DNA of 64,000 nt from Streptomyces roseolus (GCF_014649855.1 NZ_BMTV01000004.1:124001-188000); one strand, 5' to 3'. Counted from the stretch's first letter, positions 8,141 to 16,960 are shown. The notes: a model not told the origin generated them from the sequence alone. Numbers and translations: made by a program.

Positions 8141-9288
8141 AGGGTCACCTCGGGGACGTCGAGGCGGCGGCCCTCGGCGGCGGACCTCAGGCCGAGTTCG
8201 GCGAGCTGGACGCCGCGGGCGCCGGCGAGGAGGTCCCAGTGGTAGGGCTCGTCGAGGACGACGTGGCGGAGGAAGAGCTCCCACTGGGCCTTGAAGCCGT
8301 TGTCGAAGTCGGCGTTGTCGGGGACCTCCTGCCACTGGTCGCGGAAGGAGTAAGTGGCGGGGATGTCGGGGTTCCAGACCGGCTTCGGGGTGAGGCTGCG
8401 GTGCTGGACGCGGCAGTTGCGCAGGCCGGCGACGGCGGAGCCCTCGGTGCCGTCGACCTGGAACTCGACGAGCTCGTCGCGGTTGACGCGGACGGCCCAG
8501 GAGGAGTTGATCTGGGCGATGGCGCCGCCCTCCAGGTGGAAGGTGCCGTAGGCGGCGTCGTCGGCGGTCGCCTCGTACGGCTTGCCCTGCTCGTCCCAGC
8601 GGCGCGGGACGTGGGTGGCGATCTCGGCGGAGACGGAGGTGACGCGGCCGAAGAGCTCGTGGAGGACGTACTCCCAGTGCGGGAACATGTCGACGACGAT
8701 GCCGCCGCCGTCCTGGGAGCGGTAGTTCCAGCTGGGGCGCTGGGCCTCCTGCCAGTCGCCCTCGAAGACCCAGTAGCCGAACTCGCCGCGGATCGACAGG
8801 ATCTCGCCGAAGAACCCGCCGTCGATGAGCCGCTTGAGCTTGAGCAGGCCGGGGAGGAAGAGCTTGTCCTGGACGACGCCGTGCTTGACGCCCTTCGCGG
8901 CGGCGAGCCGGGCGAGGTCGAGGGCGCCGGCGAAGTCGGCGGCGGTGGGCTTCTCGGTGTAGAGGTGCTTGCCGGCCTCGATGGCCTTGGTGAGGGCGTC
9001 GGCGCGGGCCGAGGTGACCTGGGCGTCGAAGTAGACGTCGACCGAGTCGTCGGCGAGGACGGCGTCGAGGTCGGTGGACCACTCGGTCAGGCCGTGCTTC
9101 TCGGCGAGGGCGCGCAGGGCGTGCTCGCGGCGGCCGACGAGGACCGGTTCGGGCCAGAGGACCTCGCCGTTGCCGAGGTCGAGGCCGCCCTGCTCGCGCA
9201 GCGCGAGGATCGAGCGGACGAGGTGCTGGCGGTAGCCCATGCGCCCGGTGACGCCGTTCATGGCGATGCGGATGGTCCTGCGTGTCAC
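8137..9288 (-). CDS. Gfo/Idh/MocA family oxidoreductase
   Basis: 383-aa NAD(P)-dependent dehydrogenase of the glucose-fructose oxidoreductase/inositol dehydrogenase family. The N-terminal Rossmann segment is IRIAMNGVTGRMGYRQHL, a variant of the usual GxGxxG. The family motif EKP appears in LYTEKPTAADF. The C-terminal beta-sheet domain holds QDGGGIVVDMFPHWEY. The GTG start at 9288 has AGAGGA about 9 nt upstream; an upstream in-frame extension lacks a ribosome site. First gene of the operon continuing into the DUF993 and isomerase genes. It diverges from a LacI gene, and the two palindromic operators between them should control all three enzymes. It probably oxidises a sugar or cyclitol. Confidence 0.88.
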   Translation of the reverse strand: MTRRTIRIAMNGVTGRMGYRQHLVRSILALREQGGLDLGNGEVLWPEPVLVGRREHALRALAEKHGLTEWSTDLDAVLADDSVDVYFDAQVTSARADALTKAIEAGKHLYTEKPTAADFAGALDLARLAAAKGVKHGVVQDKLFLPGLLKLKRLIDGGFFGEILSIRGEFGYWVFEGDWQEAQRPSWNYRSQDGGGIVVDMFPHWEYVLHELFGRVTSVSAEIATHVPRRWDEQGKPYEATADDAAYGTFHLEGGAIAQINSSWAVRVNRDELVEFQVDGTEGSAVAGLRNCRVQHRSLTPKPVWNPDIPATYSFRDQWQEVPDNADFDNGFKAQWELFLRHVVLDEPYHWDLLAGARGVQLAELGLRSAAEGRRLDVPEVTL

Positions 9289-9378
9289 GGAATGTTCCTC
9301 TCCCCGGCGGGCGTGTGCCCTCGTCCGACTGCGTTCGGTGGGCGCCTCCGCGCATGGGGACATGCGCGGAGGCAGGAC

Positions 9379-9391
9379 GGAAAGCGCTTCC
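9379..9391. promoter_or_regulatory. LacI-type operator half-perfect copy
   Basis: GGAAAGCGCTTCC, core palindrome AAGCGCTT (9382-9389), with the central CG expected of LacI/GalR operators. It lies about 20 bp from the perfect copy at 9403. Confidence 0.7.
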
Positions 9392-9402
9392 GGCGCGACG
9401 AT

Positions 9403-9416
9403 AGAAAGCGCTTTCT
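9403..9416. promoter_or_regulatory. LacI-type operator, perfect palindrome
   Basis: AGAAAGCGCTTTCT is a 14-bp perfect palindrome with central CG, lying in the divergent region between the dehydrogenase operon and the LacI gene. It is the probable binding site of the adjacent regulator, giving autoregulation and operon control. Confidence 0.8.
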
Positions 9417-9477
9417 GTCGCAGATGACGCTAGCCTGCCGACATCACGCCGGACAAGGGCCCCGCGCCTTCTGCCTT

Positions 9478-9517
9478 GGAGGTACGCACGCGATGTCGGA
9501 GGTACGCACGCGATGAC
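9478..9517 (+). promoter_or_regulatory. Tandemly duplicated ribosome site plus start codon
   Basis: The block GGAGGTACGCACGCGATG occurs twice with period 20 (9478 and 9498). The first copy starts a 7-codon frame MSEVRTR (9493-9516) whose TGA overlaps the ATG of the LacI gene (9513) as ATGA. This would couple a leader peptide to regulator translation. Confidence 0.8.
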
Positions 9518-10559
9518 CGTCACCCTGGCGGACGTGGCCGCCCGCGCCCGGGTCTCCCCCGCGACCGTCTCCCGCGTCCTCAACGGCAACTACCCGGTCG
9601 CCGCCTCGACGCGGGAGCGGGTCCTCAGGGCCGTCGAGGAGCTGGACTACGTCCTCAACGGGCCCGCGAGCTCCCTCGCCGCCGCCACCTCCGACCTGGT
9701 CGGAGTGCTGGTCAACGACATCGCCGACCCCTTCTTCGGGATCATGGCGAGCGCCGCGCAGAGCGCGATCGGCGAGGGCGGCTCGGGTCGGGCGGGCGGC
9801 GAGAAGCTGGCCGTCGTCTGCAACACCGGCGGTTCCCCGGAGCGCGAGCTGACCTACCTCACGCTGCTCCAGCGGCAGCGGGCCGCCGCCGTGATCCTCA
9901 TGGGCGGCTCGCTGGAGGACCCGGAGCACCTGGCCGCGACGGCGGCCAAGCTGGCCCGGATGGCCGAGGCCGGAACCCGGGTCGTGCTCTGCGGACGGCC
10001 GCCCGTGCCCGGGGACGCGCACCTCGCCGCCCTCGTCTTCGACAACCGCGCCGGGGGCCGCCGGCTCACCGAGCACCTGCTCGGCCTCGGCCACGCGCGG
10101 ATCGGCTACGTCGCGGGCCCCGCCGACCGCACCACCACCCGGCACCGCCTGGAGGGCCACCGGGAGGCCCTCGCGGCGGCGGGCGTCGCCGAGGGGCCGA
10201 CCGTGCACGGCTCGTACGACCGTGCCGCCGGCCACGCGGCCGTCGCGGAACTGCTCGCCCGCGAGCCGGAGCTCACGGCCATCGTCGCCGCCAACGACAC
10301 GGTGGCCCTCGGCGTCTGCGCGGCCCTGCGGGAACGGGGCCTGTCGATCCCCGGCGACGTCTCCGTCGCCGGCTTCGACGACCTCCCCTTCTCGGTGGAC
10401 GCGGTCCCCGCCCTGACCACCGTCCACCTCCCCCTCCACGAGTCGGGGGTACGGGCCGGCCGCCTGGCGATGGGCACGGAGGACGCCCCGCCGACCGGCA
10501 CGGAGACGATCCCGGGCGCGCTGGTGGTACGGGACTCGACGGGGGCGCCGCGGGCGTAG
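9513..10559 (+). CDS. LacI family transcriptional regulator
   Basis: 348-aa repressor with the N-terminal LacI helix-turn-helix (VTLADVAARARVSPATVSRV, residues about 3-22), hinge region and periplasmic-binding-protein-like effector domain (GVLVNDIADPFFG, GYVAGPADR, VAGFDDLPFS). Such proteins release operator DNA when bound by a sugar-type ligand. The second of two duplicated ATGs was chosen because it continues into the full HTH, while the first gives only a 7-residue peptide. It diverges from the dehydrogenase/DUF993/isomerase operon, its likely target through the operators at 9379 and 9403. The effector is unknown. Confidence 0.93.
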   Translation: MTVTLADVAARARVSPATVSRVLNGNYPVAASTRERVLRAVEELDYVLNGPASSLAAATSDLVGVLVNDIADPFFGIMASAAQSAIGEGGSGRAGGEKLAVVCNTGGSPERELTYLTLLQRQRAAAVILMGGSLEDPEHLAATAAKLARMAEAGTRVVLCGRPPVPGDAHLAALVFDNRAGGRRLTEHLLGLGHARIGYVAGPADRTTTRHRLEGHREALAAAGVAEGPTVHGSYDRAAGHAAVAELLAREPELTAIVAANDTVALGVCAALRERGLSIPGDVSVAGFDDLPFSVDAVPALTTVHLPLHESGVRAGRLAMGTEDAPPTGTETIPGALVVRDSTGAPRA

Positions 10560-10671
10560 GCACGGCGGACCGGCCGCCTGCGTACGCGCGTGTCGTACCG
10601 CCGGGCCGCCGGGCCGCCGGTGCGGCGCGCCCGGCGTGACGCGGGGGGCTCGTCGGGGACGTGACGGGCCG

Positions 10672-11259
10672 CTACGCGCCGGCGGAGCCGTTCCCCTTCG
10701 CGTCCGCGTGGGCCGTCAGGCCGGTGGCGGCGAGGACCGCGTCGACGGTCTCGTCCACCGTCCGGTCCGCGTTGTCGATCCAGACGCCCTCGCCGGACAG
10801 TTCCTCGCGCATGGCCTCGTCGAGGAAGGCCCAGTTGGTGGTGAGGCGCTTGTGGCGGGCGTTGTTCCGCTCCCAGGCCTTGTCGGGGCCGGGGGCGAGG
10901 AAGACCACGTGCAGCGGGCCCGCCGTCATCCGGTCGCGGTAGAAGCCCAGGTGGGAGCGGCGGACGACGACGTCGTCGACGACCGGCAGGAAGCCGGCCG
11001 CGGCGAAGCTGCCGGCGAGCAGGGCGGCGTTGCGGGCCCGGAGGAAGATCTGCCGGTCGGCCTCCGGGTCGCCGTCCGGGGTGGGCCAGTGGCAGCCCCG
11101 CACGATCAGGTTCTGGAGCTCGTCGACCTCGATGTGCGCGGACATCGCGAAGCGGGCGGCGAGGGCCGCGGCGACGGTGGACTTGCCGCTGCCGGGGATG
11201 CCGCTGAGCAGGACGGTGCCGGGGGCGGACGGGTCGCGGTCGACGGGTACGAGATCCAT
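10672..11259 (-). CDS. P-loop nucleotide/small-molecule kinase-like protein
   Basis: 195-aa P-loop protein with Walker A GIPGSGKST close to the N-terminus, a probable Walker B/lid region (FLPVVDDVVV) and an ERNNARHKR basic segment. This is like small AAA/adenylylsulfate- or chloramphenicol-phosphotransferase-like kinases. The substrate cannot be told from sequence. The ATG at 11259 follows GGGTGCGGGG and lies 9 nt after the stop of the DMT exporter gene on the same strand, so the two form an operon. The C-terminal tail (HADAKGNGSAGA) looks disordered. Confidence 0.75.
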   Translation of the reverse strand: MDLVPVDRDPSAPGTVLLSGIPGSGKSTVAAALAARFAMSAHIEVDELQNLIVRGCHWPTPDGDPEADRQIFLRARNAALLAGSFAAAGFLPVVDDVVVRRSHLGFYRDRMTAGPLHVVFLAPGPDKAWERNNARHKRLTTNWAFLDEAMREELSGEGVWIDNADRTVDETVDAVLAATGLTAHADAKGNGSAGA

Positions 11260-11268
11260 CCCCGCACC

Positions 11269-12291
11269 CTAGGTCATCCGTTCGTCCGTCCGGCCGGACC
11301 GCCGGCCGCCCGTGCGTGGGGACCCGTTCCCGGGCGCCGGGGCCGCGGCGGCGGGCTCGGGCTGTTTCCCGGAGGGGGCCGGGGAGGCGCCCGGACGCGG
11401 GGGCGCGGTCGCGGCCGGGGGCGTGCGGCGCGGGGCCAGGGTCGTCAGGGCCACGCCGCCGACCAGCAGGGCCGCGGCGAGCCAGCGCAGGGGGGTGACC
11501 GACTCGCCCAGGAGGAGCGCGGCCGAGGACATGCCGAAGACGGGGACGAGGAGGGAGAAGGGGGCCACGGAGGAGGCGGGGTGGCGGCGGAGCAGCCAGC
11601 CCCAGGCGCCGAAGCCGAAGACGGTGGTGACCCAGGCGACGTAGAGGATGACGCCGACGCCGGTCCAGTCCAGGGCGCGCAGCGCGGCCAGGTCCCGCTC
11701 GGGGCCCTCCAGGAGGAGGGAGAGGGCGAGCAGCGGCAGGACGGGCACGGTGCTGACCCAGACCATCCAGTTGAGCGGGTCGGGCGGGGCGGCCTTGCGG
11801 GTGAGGACGTTGGAGGCGCCCCAGCAGGCGGCGGCCGCGATGACCAGGACGAAGCCGGTGACGGGCCCGGAGGCGCCTTCGTCGACGGCGGCGACGCCGA
11901 TGCCGGCGAGGGCCACGCCCATGCCGAGGACGGCGGTCCGCCCGGGGCGCTCGCCGAGGGCGGCGAAGGCGAACAGGGCGGTGAAGACGGCCTGCACCTG
12001 GAGGACGAGGGAGGAGAGCCCGGCGGGTGCTCCGAGGTCCATGCCGGTGAAGAGGAGGCCGAACTTTGCGACGCCCAGGGCGAGTCCGACGGCGACGATC
12101 CACTTCCAGGCGACCTTGGGCCGGCCGACGAGGAAGACGGCGGGGAGGGCGGCGACGAGGAAGCGGAGGGCGGAGAAGAGCAGCGGGGGGAAGTGGTCGA
12201 GGCCGATCTCGATGACGACGAAGTTGACCCCCCAGACCGCGGCGACGAGCGCGGCGAGGGCGATGTGTGCGGGGCGCATGCGGTCGAGCAT
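11269..12291 (-). CDS. EamA/DMT family metabolite exporter
   Basis: 340-aa inner-membrane protein with about ten predicted helices arranged as two EamA repeats, the drug/metabolite transporter fold. It begins IALAALVAAVWGVNFVVIEIG; the second repeat starts near VLVIAAAACWGASNVLTRK. The last about 55 residues form a Pro/Ala-rich cytoplasmic tail. The ATG at 12291 and a second at 12279 are both possible starts. It diverges from a LysR regulator across 79 bp. This exporter/LysR arrangement usually means the regulator senses the exported metabolite, often an amino acid or related compound (family knowledge). Confidence 0.88.
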   Translation of the reverse strand: MLDRMRPAHIALAALVAAVWGVNFVVIEIGLDHFPPLLFSALRFLVAALPAVFLVGRPKVAWKWIVAVGLALGVAKFGLLFTGMDLGAPAGLSSLVLQVQAVFTALFAFAALGERPGRTAVLGMGVALAGIGVAAVDEGASGPVTGFVLVIAAAACWGASNVLTRKAAPPDPLNWMVWVSTVPVLPLLALSLLLEGPERDLAALRALDWTGVGVILYVAWVTTVFGFGAWGWLLRRHPASSVAPFSLLVPVFGMSSAALLLGESVTPLRWLAAALLVGGVALTTLAPRRTPPAATAPPRPGASPAPSGKQPEPAAAAPAPGNGSPRTGGRRSGRTDERMT

Positions 12292-12370
12292 GGCGGGCGC
12301 CGACCGTGTAGCACCAGCACGGGTTTCTTCATGGTTGGATGAAGCGTCGCTGAAACCAGGGGAGGTCCCC

Positions 12371-13282
12371 GTGCTCGATCTCGGCCGGCTGCGCGCCCTG
12401 TACGCCGTCTCCGTCCACGGCAGCGTGGGCGCCGCGGCCACCGCGCTCGGCTACACCCCCTCGGCGGTCTCCCAGCAGATCGCGAAGCTGGAGCGGGAGA
12501 CCCGCACGACCCTGCTCGAACGGAGCGGGCGGGGCGTCCGGCTCACCGACGAGGCCCGGCAGCTGTGCGACACCGCCCGGCAGTTGCTGTCGCTGGTGGA
12601 GGAGGCGGAGGTGCGCCTGGAGGAGCGGCGCGGGCTGCCCGCCGGGCGGCTGTCGGTCGGCTGCTTCGCGAGCGCGGCGCGCGGGCTGATGCCGCGGGTG
12701 CTCGCGGAGCTGGCGCTGCGCCACCCCGGTCTGGACGCCCGGCTGACGGAGGTCGACCCGCACCTGTCGGTGGACCTGGTGGCGCGCGGGGTGCTGGATC
12801 TGGCGGTGGCGCACGACTGGGACATCGCGCCGCTGCCGGCGCCGCCGGGGGTGGAGCAGGCGGTGATCGGCGACGACGGCTGCGACGTCCTGGTCCACCG
12901 GGGCCATCCGCTGGCGGCGCGGACCTCGGTGCGGCGGGAGGAACTGGCGGAGGAGCGGTGGATCTCGCAGCCGCCGGGGACGGTCTGCCACGACTGGCTG
13001 ACGCGGACGCTGCGGGCGGCCGGGGCCGAGCCGCTGATCGTCCATCAGGCGGAGGAGAACCACACGCAGGTCGCACTGGTGGCGGCCGGTCTGGGCGTCG
13101 CGCTCGTGCCCCGCCTCGGGCGCGGCGGGCTGCCGCCGGAGGTGGCGCCGCTGCGGCTCGACCCGGCTCCGACGCGGCGGCTGCACGCGCTGTGGCGGGC
13201 GGGGGCGGCACGACGGCCGGCGATCCGGGAGACGGTCCGCACGCTCCAGGAGCTGTGGCCGTCGATCGCGTCGGCGACCTGA
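12371..13282 (+). CDS. LysR family transcriptional regulator
   Basis: 303-aa LysR-type regulator. The N-terminal winged HTH reads LGRLRALYAVSVHGSVGAAA then ALGYTPSAVSQQIAKLE, followed by a linker helix and a two-lobed effector domain (RLSVGCFASAARGLMPRVL, LDLAVAHDWD, ALVAAGLGVALVPR). The GTG at 12371 has GGGGAGGT upstream. It is transcribed divergently from the EamA exporter, its probable target. Confidence 0.9.
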   Translation: MLDLGRLRALYAVSVHGSVGAAATALGYTPSAVSQQIAKLERETRTTLLERSGRGVRLTDEARQLCDTARQLLSLVEEAEVRLEERRGLPAGRLSVGCFASAARGLMPRVLAELALRHPGLDARLTEVDPHLSVDLVARGVLDLAVAHDWDIAPLPAPPGVEQAVIGDDGCDVLVHRGHPLAARTSVRREELAEERWISQPPGTVCHDWLTRTLRAAGAEPLIVHQAEENHTQVALVAAGLGVALVPRLGRGGLPPEVAPLRLDPAPTRRLHALWRAGAARRPAIRETVRTLQELWPSIASAT

Positions 13283-13327
13283 AGCGGAGACACGACGATC
13301 CGAAGCGGACACGACGATCCGAAGCGG
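13281..13327. repeat. Imperfect tandem repeat just after the LysR gene
   Basis: Units GAAGCGGA(GA)CACGACGATCC at 13281-13301 and GAAGCGGACACGACGATCC at 13302-13320, then GAAGCGG. Degenerate copies of CGGCGGCCAGGA follow to about 13400. The first unit overlaps the LysR stop codon. Confidence 0.65.
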
Positions 13328-13486
13328 CGCACGGCGGCCAGGACGGCCGAACGCGGCGGCCAGGAGCAGTCCGCGACGGTCTGAAGCGGGTCACGGCGGC
13401 CAGGAGCGGAACACGGCGGCCTGAACCCGATCACCGTGGCCCGAACCGGGACGGAGTTCTCTTCTCGGCGATTCGTGCGGGATTCC

Positions 13487-13515
13487 TTGACCGGGCAGTT
13501 ACTTTCAGACTATCC
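13487..13515 (+). promoter_or_regulatory. Candidate promoter of the GH3 gene
   Basis: TTGACC at 13487-13492 with ACTATCC-type -10 sequence at 13509-13515 (spacer 15-17 bp) in a locally AT-richer stretch 50-80 bp before the GH3 start. A downstream GGAAGTTTCTTTC (from 13525) may be part of an operator. Confidence 0.4.
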
Positions 13516-13564
13516 GTTCACCTTGGAAGTTTCTTTCACCCTTGCACGGCCGGAAGGAGCACCA

Positions 13565-15364
13565 GTGCCCCACCCCACCCGACGCACCCTGCTCGCCGTC
13601 ACGGCGGTCGCGGCCGCCACCGCCGCGGGGGCCGCCGCCACCGCCCCCGCGCACGCCACCGACGCCCGCACCGAGGAGCGGCTGCGCCGGATCGTCGGCC
13701 GGATGTCGCTGGAGGAGAAGGTCGGCCAGCTCTTCGTCTCGCGGGTGTACGGCCACTCGGCCACCGCCCCCGACCAGGCCGACGTCGACGCCAACCTCCG
13801 TGAACTCGGCGTCCGCACCGCCGCCGAACTGGTCCGGCGCTACCACCTCGGCGGCGTCATCTACTTCGCCTGGGCGCACAACACCCGCTCCCCGCACCAG
13901 ATCGCCGAGCTGTCCAACGGCATCCAGGCCGCCTCCCGGATCCCCGTACTGATCTCCACCGACCAGGAGCACGGCATCGTCTGCCGGGTCGGCGAGCCCG
14001 CCACCCTGCTGCCCGGCGCGATGGCGCTCGGCGCGGGCGGCTCCCCCGCGGACACCCGCAAGGCCGCCCGGATCGCCGGGGCCGAGCTGGCCGCCCTCGG
14101 CATCCGGCAGAACTACGCCCCGGTCGCCGACGTCAACGTCAACCCGGCCAACCCGGTCATCGGCGTCCGCTCGCTCGGTTCCGACCCGCGCGCGGTCTCC
14201 GCCCTCGTCACCGCGCAGATCCGCGGCTACCAGGGCGCCGGGGTCGCGGCCACCGCCAAGCACTTCCCCGGCCACGGCGACACCGCCGTCGACAGCCACT
14301 ACGGCCTGCCGGTCATCACCCACACCCGTGCGCAGTGGGCCGAGCTGGACGCCCCGCCGTTCCGGGCCGCGATCGCCGCCGGCATCGACGCGATCATGAC
14401 CGCGCACCTCGTCGTCCCGGCCCTCGACCCGTCCGAGGACCCGGCGACGCTCTCGTACCCGATCCTCACCGGGGTGCTCCGCGAACAGCTCGGCTACGAC
14501 GGGGTGGTGGTCACCGACGCCCTGGACATGCAGGGCGTGCGGACCAAGTACGGCGACGACCGGGTGCCGGTGCTCGCCCTCAAGGCCGGGGTGGACCAGC
14601 TGCTCAACCCGCCGAAGCTCGACCTCGCGTGGAACGCGGTCCTCGGGGCCGTGCGGAACGGGGAGCTGACGGAGGAACGGCTGGACGAATCGGTTCTGCG
14701 GATCCTGCGCCTGAAGGCCCGCCGGGGCCTGTTCACCGAGCCGGCCACGACACCGGCGGAGGTCGACGCGACCGTCGGCACCGCCCGGCACCTCGCCGAG
14801 GCCGACCGGATCGCCGAACGGACCACCACCCTCCTCGTCAACGAGGACGGCTTCCTGCCGCTCTCCCCCGCCACGCACGGCAGGGTCCTCGTCGTCGGTG
14901 CCGACCCCGCCTCGCCCTCCGGCACGACGGGACCGCCGACGGCCACGCTCGCCGGGGCCCTGCGCGAGCTGGGCTTCACCGCGACCGCGCTCTCCACCGG
15001 GATCACCCCGACGGCCGCCCGGATCGAGGAGGCGGTGACCGCCGCGGCCGGGCAGGACGTGGTCGTGGTGGGCACGTACAACGTCACCGCGGCCAGCCCG
15101 CAGCGCACCCTGGTGGAGCGGCTCGTGGCGACCGGGGTGCCGGTGGTGACGGTCGCGATCCGCAACCCGTACGACGTCGCCCGGCTCTCCGGGCAGCGGG
15201 CCACGCTCGCCGCGTACTCCTGGACCGACGTCGAACTCCGCGCCGCCGTCCGGGTCCTCGCCGGCCGGGCGGAGCCGCGCGGGCGGCTGCCGGTGCCGGT
15301 GCGGAGCGCCGAGGACCCGGCGGTGACGCTCTACCCGGTGGGGTTCGGGCTCTCCTACGCCTGA
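13565..15364 (+). CDS. Secreted GH3 beta-N-acetylhexosaminidase (NagZ-type)
   Basis: 599-aa glycoside hydrolase family 3 enzyme, expected to remove terminal N-acetylglucosamine (or glucose-type) residues outside the cell. The N-terminus is a twin-arginine-like signal (TRRTLLAVTAVAAATAAG, cleavage near AHA-TD). The GH3 catalytic barrel shows the NagZ-type loop KHFPGHGDT with its catalytic His, and the nucleophile Asp in VVTDALDMQGV. A C-terminal alpha/beta domain (residues about 400-599) follows, so it is longer than E. coli NagZ. The GTG start at 13565 has AGGAG 6-7 nt upstream; the frame is open further up but has no signal or ribosome site there. Single-gene transcript ending at a bidirectional terminator. 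Confidence 0.9.
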   Translation: MPHPTRRTLLAVTAVAAATAAGAAATAPAHATDARTEERLRRIVGRMSLEEKVGQLFVSRVYGHSATAPDQADVDANLRELGVRTAAELVRRYHLGGVIYFAWAHNTRSPHQIAELSNGIQAASRIPVLISTDQEHGIVCRVGEPATLLPGAMALGAGGSPADTRKAARIAGAELAALGIRQNYAPVADVNVNPANPVIGVRSLGSDPRAVSALVTAQIRGYQGAGVAATAKHFPGHGDTAVDSHYGLPVITHTRAQWAELDAPPFRAAIAAGIDAIMTAHLVVPALDPSEDPATLSYPILTGVLREQLGYDGVVVTDALDMQGVRTKYGDDRVPVLALKAGVDQLLNPPKLDLAWNAVLGAVRNGELTEERLDESVLRILRLKARRGLFTEPATTPAEVDATVGTARHLAEADRIAERTTTLLVNEDGFLPLSPATHGRVLVVGADPASPSGTTGPPTATLAGALRELGFTATALSTGITPTAARIEEAVTAAAGQDVVVVGTYNVTAASPQRTLVERLVATGVPVVTVAIRNPYDVARLSGQRATLAAYSWTDVELRAAVRVLAGRAEPRGRLPVPVRSAEDPAVTLYPVGFGLSYA

Positions 15365-15387
15365 GGGCTCTCCCCCGCCTGACGGGG

Positions 15388-15418
15388 CGAGGGGTGCGCC
15401 CGGTGGACGCACCCCTCG
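15388..15418. terminator. Bidirectional terminator between convergent genes
   Basis: CGAGGGGTGCG (15388-15398) pairs perfectly with CGCACCCCTCG (15408-15418), 9-nt loop, between the GH3 stop (15364) and the peptidase stop (15426). Confidence 0.85.
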
Positions 15419-15425
15419 TCGCGGG

Positions 15426-16874
15426 CTACGGCCGCAGGCCGTGGCCCGGCGTCGCGTCCTCGTCCACCGGGCGGTCCAGGCGGGCGTCGAAGGCCGCGAG
15501 CGGGCGGGCCGCCTCGACGGCCGGGGCGTCGACGCCGGCCCAGGCCAGGATGCGGGCGGTGGCCTTCTCCCGCTCGGCGTCGGCGAGTCCGGCGACGTTG
15601 GCGCCGTGGTTGGCGCCGGGCGCGTAGTAGACGTAGCTGTCGCGGGCGCCCTTGCCGAGGCGGAAGGGCTCGGCGCCCCACGGGTCGTTCTCGCCGTAGA
15701 CGAAGAGCATCCGGTTCGCGTTCTTGCGGACCCAGTCGTCGACGTCGCGCATCACCCACGGCTTGAACCTCATGGGGATCTCGCGGGGCACGAAGTTCGA
15801 GGCCGGCTGGTAGCCGTAGCGGCTGAGCCCGGCGAGGTGCGGCTGCTCGATGGAGGGCGAGCCGAGCTCGGTGGCCGCCTGGTAGTAGTACGGCGTGTAG
15901 TACTCCAGGCCCTGGTCGGTGTAGGCGGACCAGCCGGCGTACGTGTCGATCGTCTCGTAGACGGTGTCGTCGCTCGCGGTGCCCGCGTCCGGGATCGTGG
16001 CGCAGGCGTCCTCGCCGTAGTACTGCCAGAAGCCCCAGACGAAGTCGAGGACGGTCGCCTCCCACGCCTTGTCGACCGAGCCGAGCGTGTGGAAGGTGAC
16101 GCCCTCGGCGGCGGCCCAGGTCTTGAACTTCTCCTGGAGCGGGCCGCGCCGGAGCAGGGCCTCGCGCTGCATCGAGTTCAGCCGGTCGCGGCACTCCGCG
16201 GTGCCGACGTTCGCGAAGAACCGGTCGTAGGCCGAGTCCTCCTTGTTCACCACGTCGTTGGGGGCCACGTAGGCGACGACGCCGTCCATGTCGCGCGGGT
16301 AGAAGCGCTCGTAGTAGGTGGCGGTCATGCCGCCCTTCGAGGCACCGGTGGAGAGCCAGTTCTCGCCGTAGACCTTCTTCAGGGCGGTGAAGACGCGGTG
16401 CTGGTCGGAGGCGGCCTGCCAGATGTCGAGCTTGGACCAGTCGGCGGGCTGCGGGCGGGACGGCGTGAAGAAGCGGTACTCCATGGAGACCTGGTTGCCG
16501 TCGACGATCCGGGTCGGCTCGGCACGGCCCGGGGTGGTGCTCAGGCCGTAGCCGCTGGTGCGGAAGACGGTGGGGCGGTCGGTGCCCTTGTGGAGGACCG
16601 AGATCCGCTGCTTGAACGTGCCGGCCCAGGGCCGCTTGTGGTCGATCGGCTGCTCGAAGTCCAGGAGGAAGAAGCGGTAGCCGGCGTACGGCTTCTCCTC
16701 GATCAGGCTCATCCCCGGGATCGCCAGGAGGCGGTCCTTGATGTCCGAGCTCTGCGCGTCCGCGACGGTGCTGCGGGACTCCGTCTCCGCGGCGGTGGCG
16801 GTGGCCACGCCGGTGGAGCCCACGGTGCCTATGAGCACCGAAAGCGACAGCATCAGTCTCAGCGACTTACGCAT
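15426..16874 (-). CDS. Secreted S28 family serine peptidase (tripeptidyl aminopeptidase type)
   Basis: 482-aa secreted peptidase. The signal peptide is residues 1 to about 28 (MRKSLRLMLSLSVLIG... ending ATATAAE). The alpha/beta-hydrolase core carries the nucleophile serine in STGASKGGMTA, the acid in FVYGENDPWG and the catalytic His in GANHGAN, the pattern of Streptomyces PS-10-like tripeptidyl aminopeptidases in family S28. Expected to cleave short N-terminal peptides, often Pro-containing, in the medium. It is convergent with the GH3 gene. The ATG at 16874 is preceded by GGGAGGGTGA. Confidence 0.88.
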   Translation of the reverse strand: MRKSLRLMLSLSVLIGTVGSTGVATATAAETESRSTVADAQSSDIKDRLLAIPGMSLIEEKPYAGYRFFLLDFEQPIDHKRPWAGTFKQRISVLHKGTDRPTVFRTSGYGLSTTPGRAEPTRIVDGNQVSMEYRFFTPSRPQPADWSKLDIWQAASDQHRVFTALKKVYGENWLSTGASKGGMTATYYERFYPRDMDGVVAYVAPNDVVNKEDSAYDRFFANVGTAECRDRLNSMQREALLRRGPLQEKFKTWAAAEGVTFHTLGSVDKAWEATVLDFVWGFWQYYGEDACATIPDAGTASDDTVYETIDTYAGWSAYTDQGLEYYTPYYYQAATELGSPSIEQPHLAGLSRYGYQPASNFVPREIPMRFKPWVMRDVDDWVRKNANRMLFVYGENDPWGAEPFRLGKGARDSYVYYAPGANHGANVAGLADAEREKATARILAWAGVDAPAVEAARPLAAFDARLDRPVDEDATPGHGLRP

Positions 16875-16960
16875 TCACCCTCCCATGATTCACAACGGTG
16901 CCGTGAACCTAGCGGGGTGAACGTCCGGGCCGCCAGACCCGGTTGGGCCTTACCTGTGCC

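Noticed and set aside
9476..10639. Arg/Pro-rich plus-strand frame overlapping the LacI gene
   Set aside because: Shadow of lacI in another frame; no family match.
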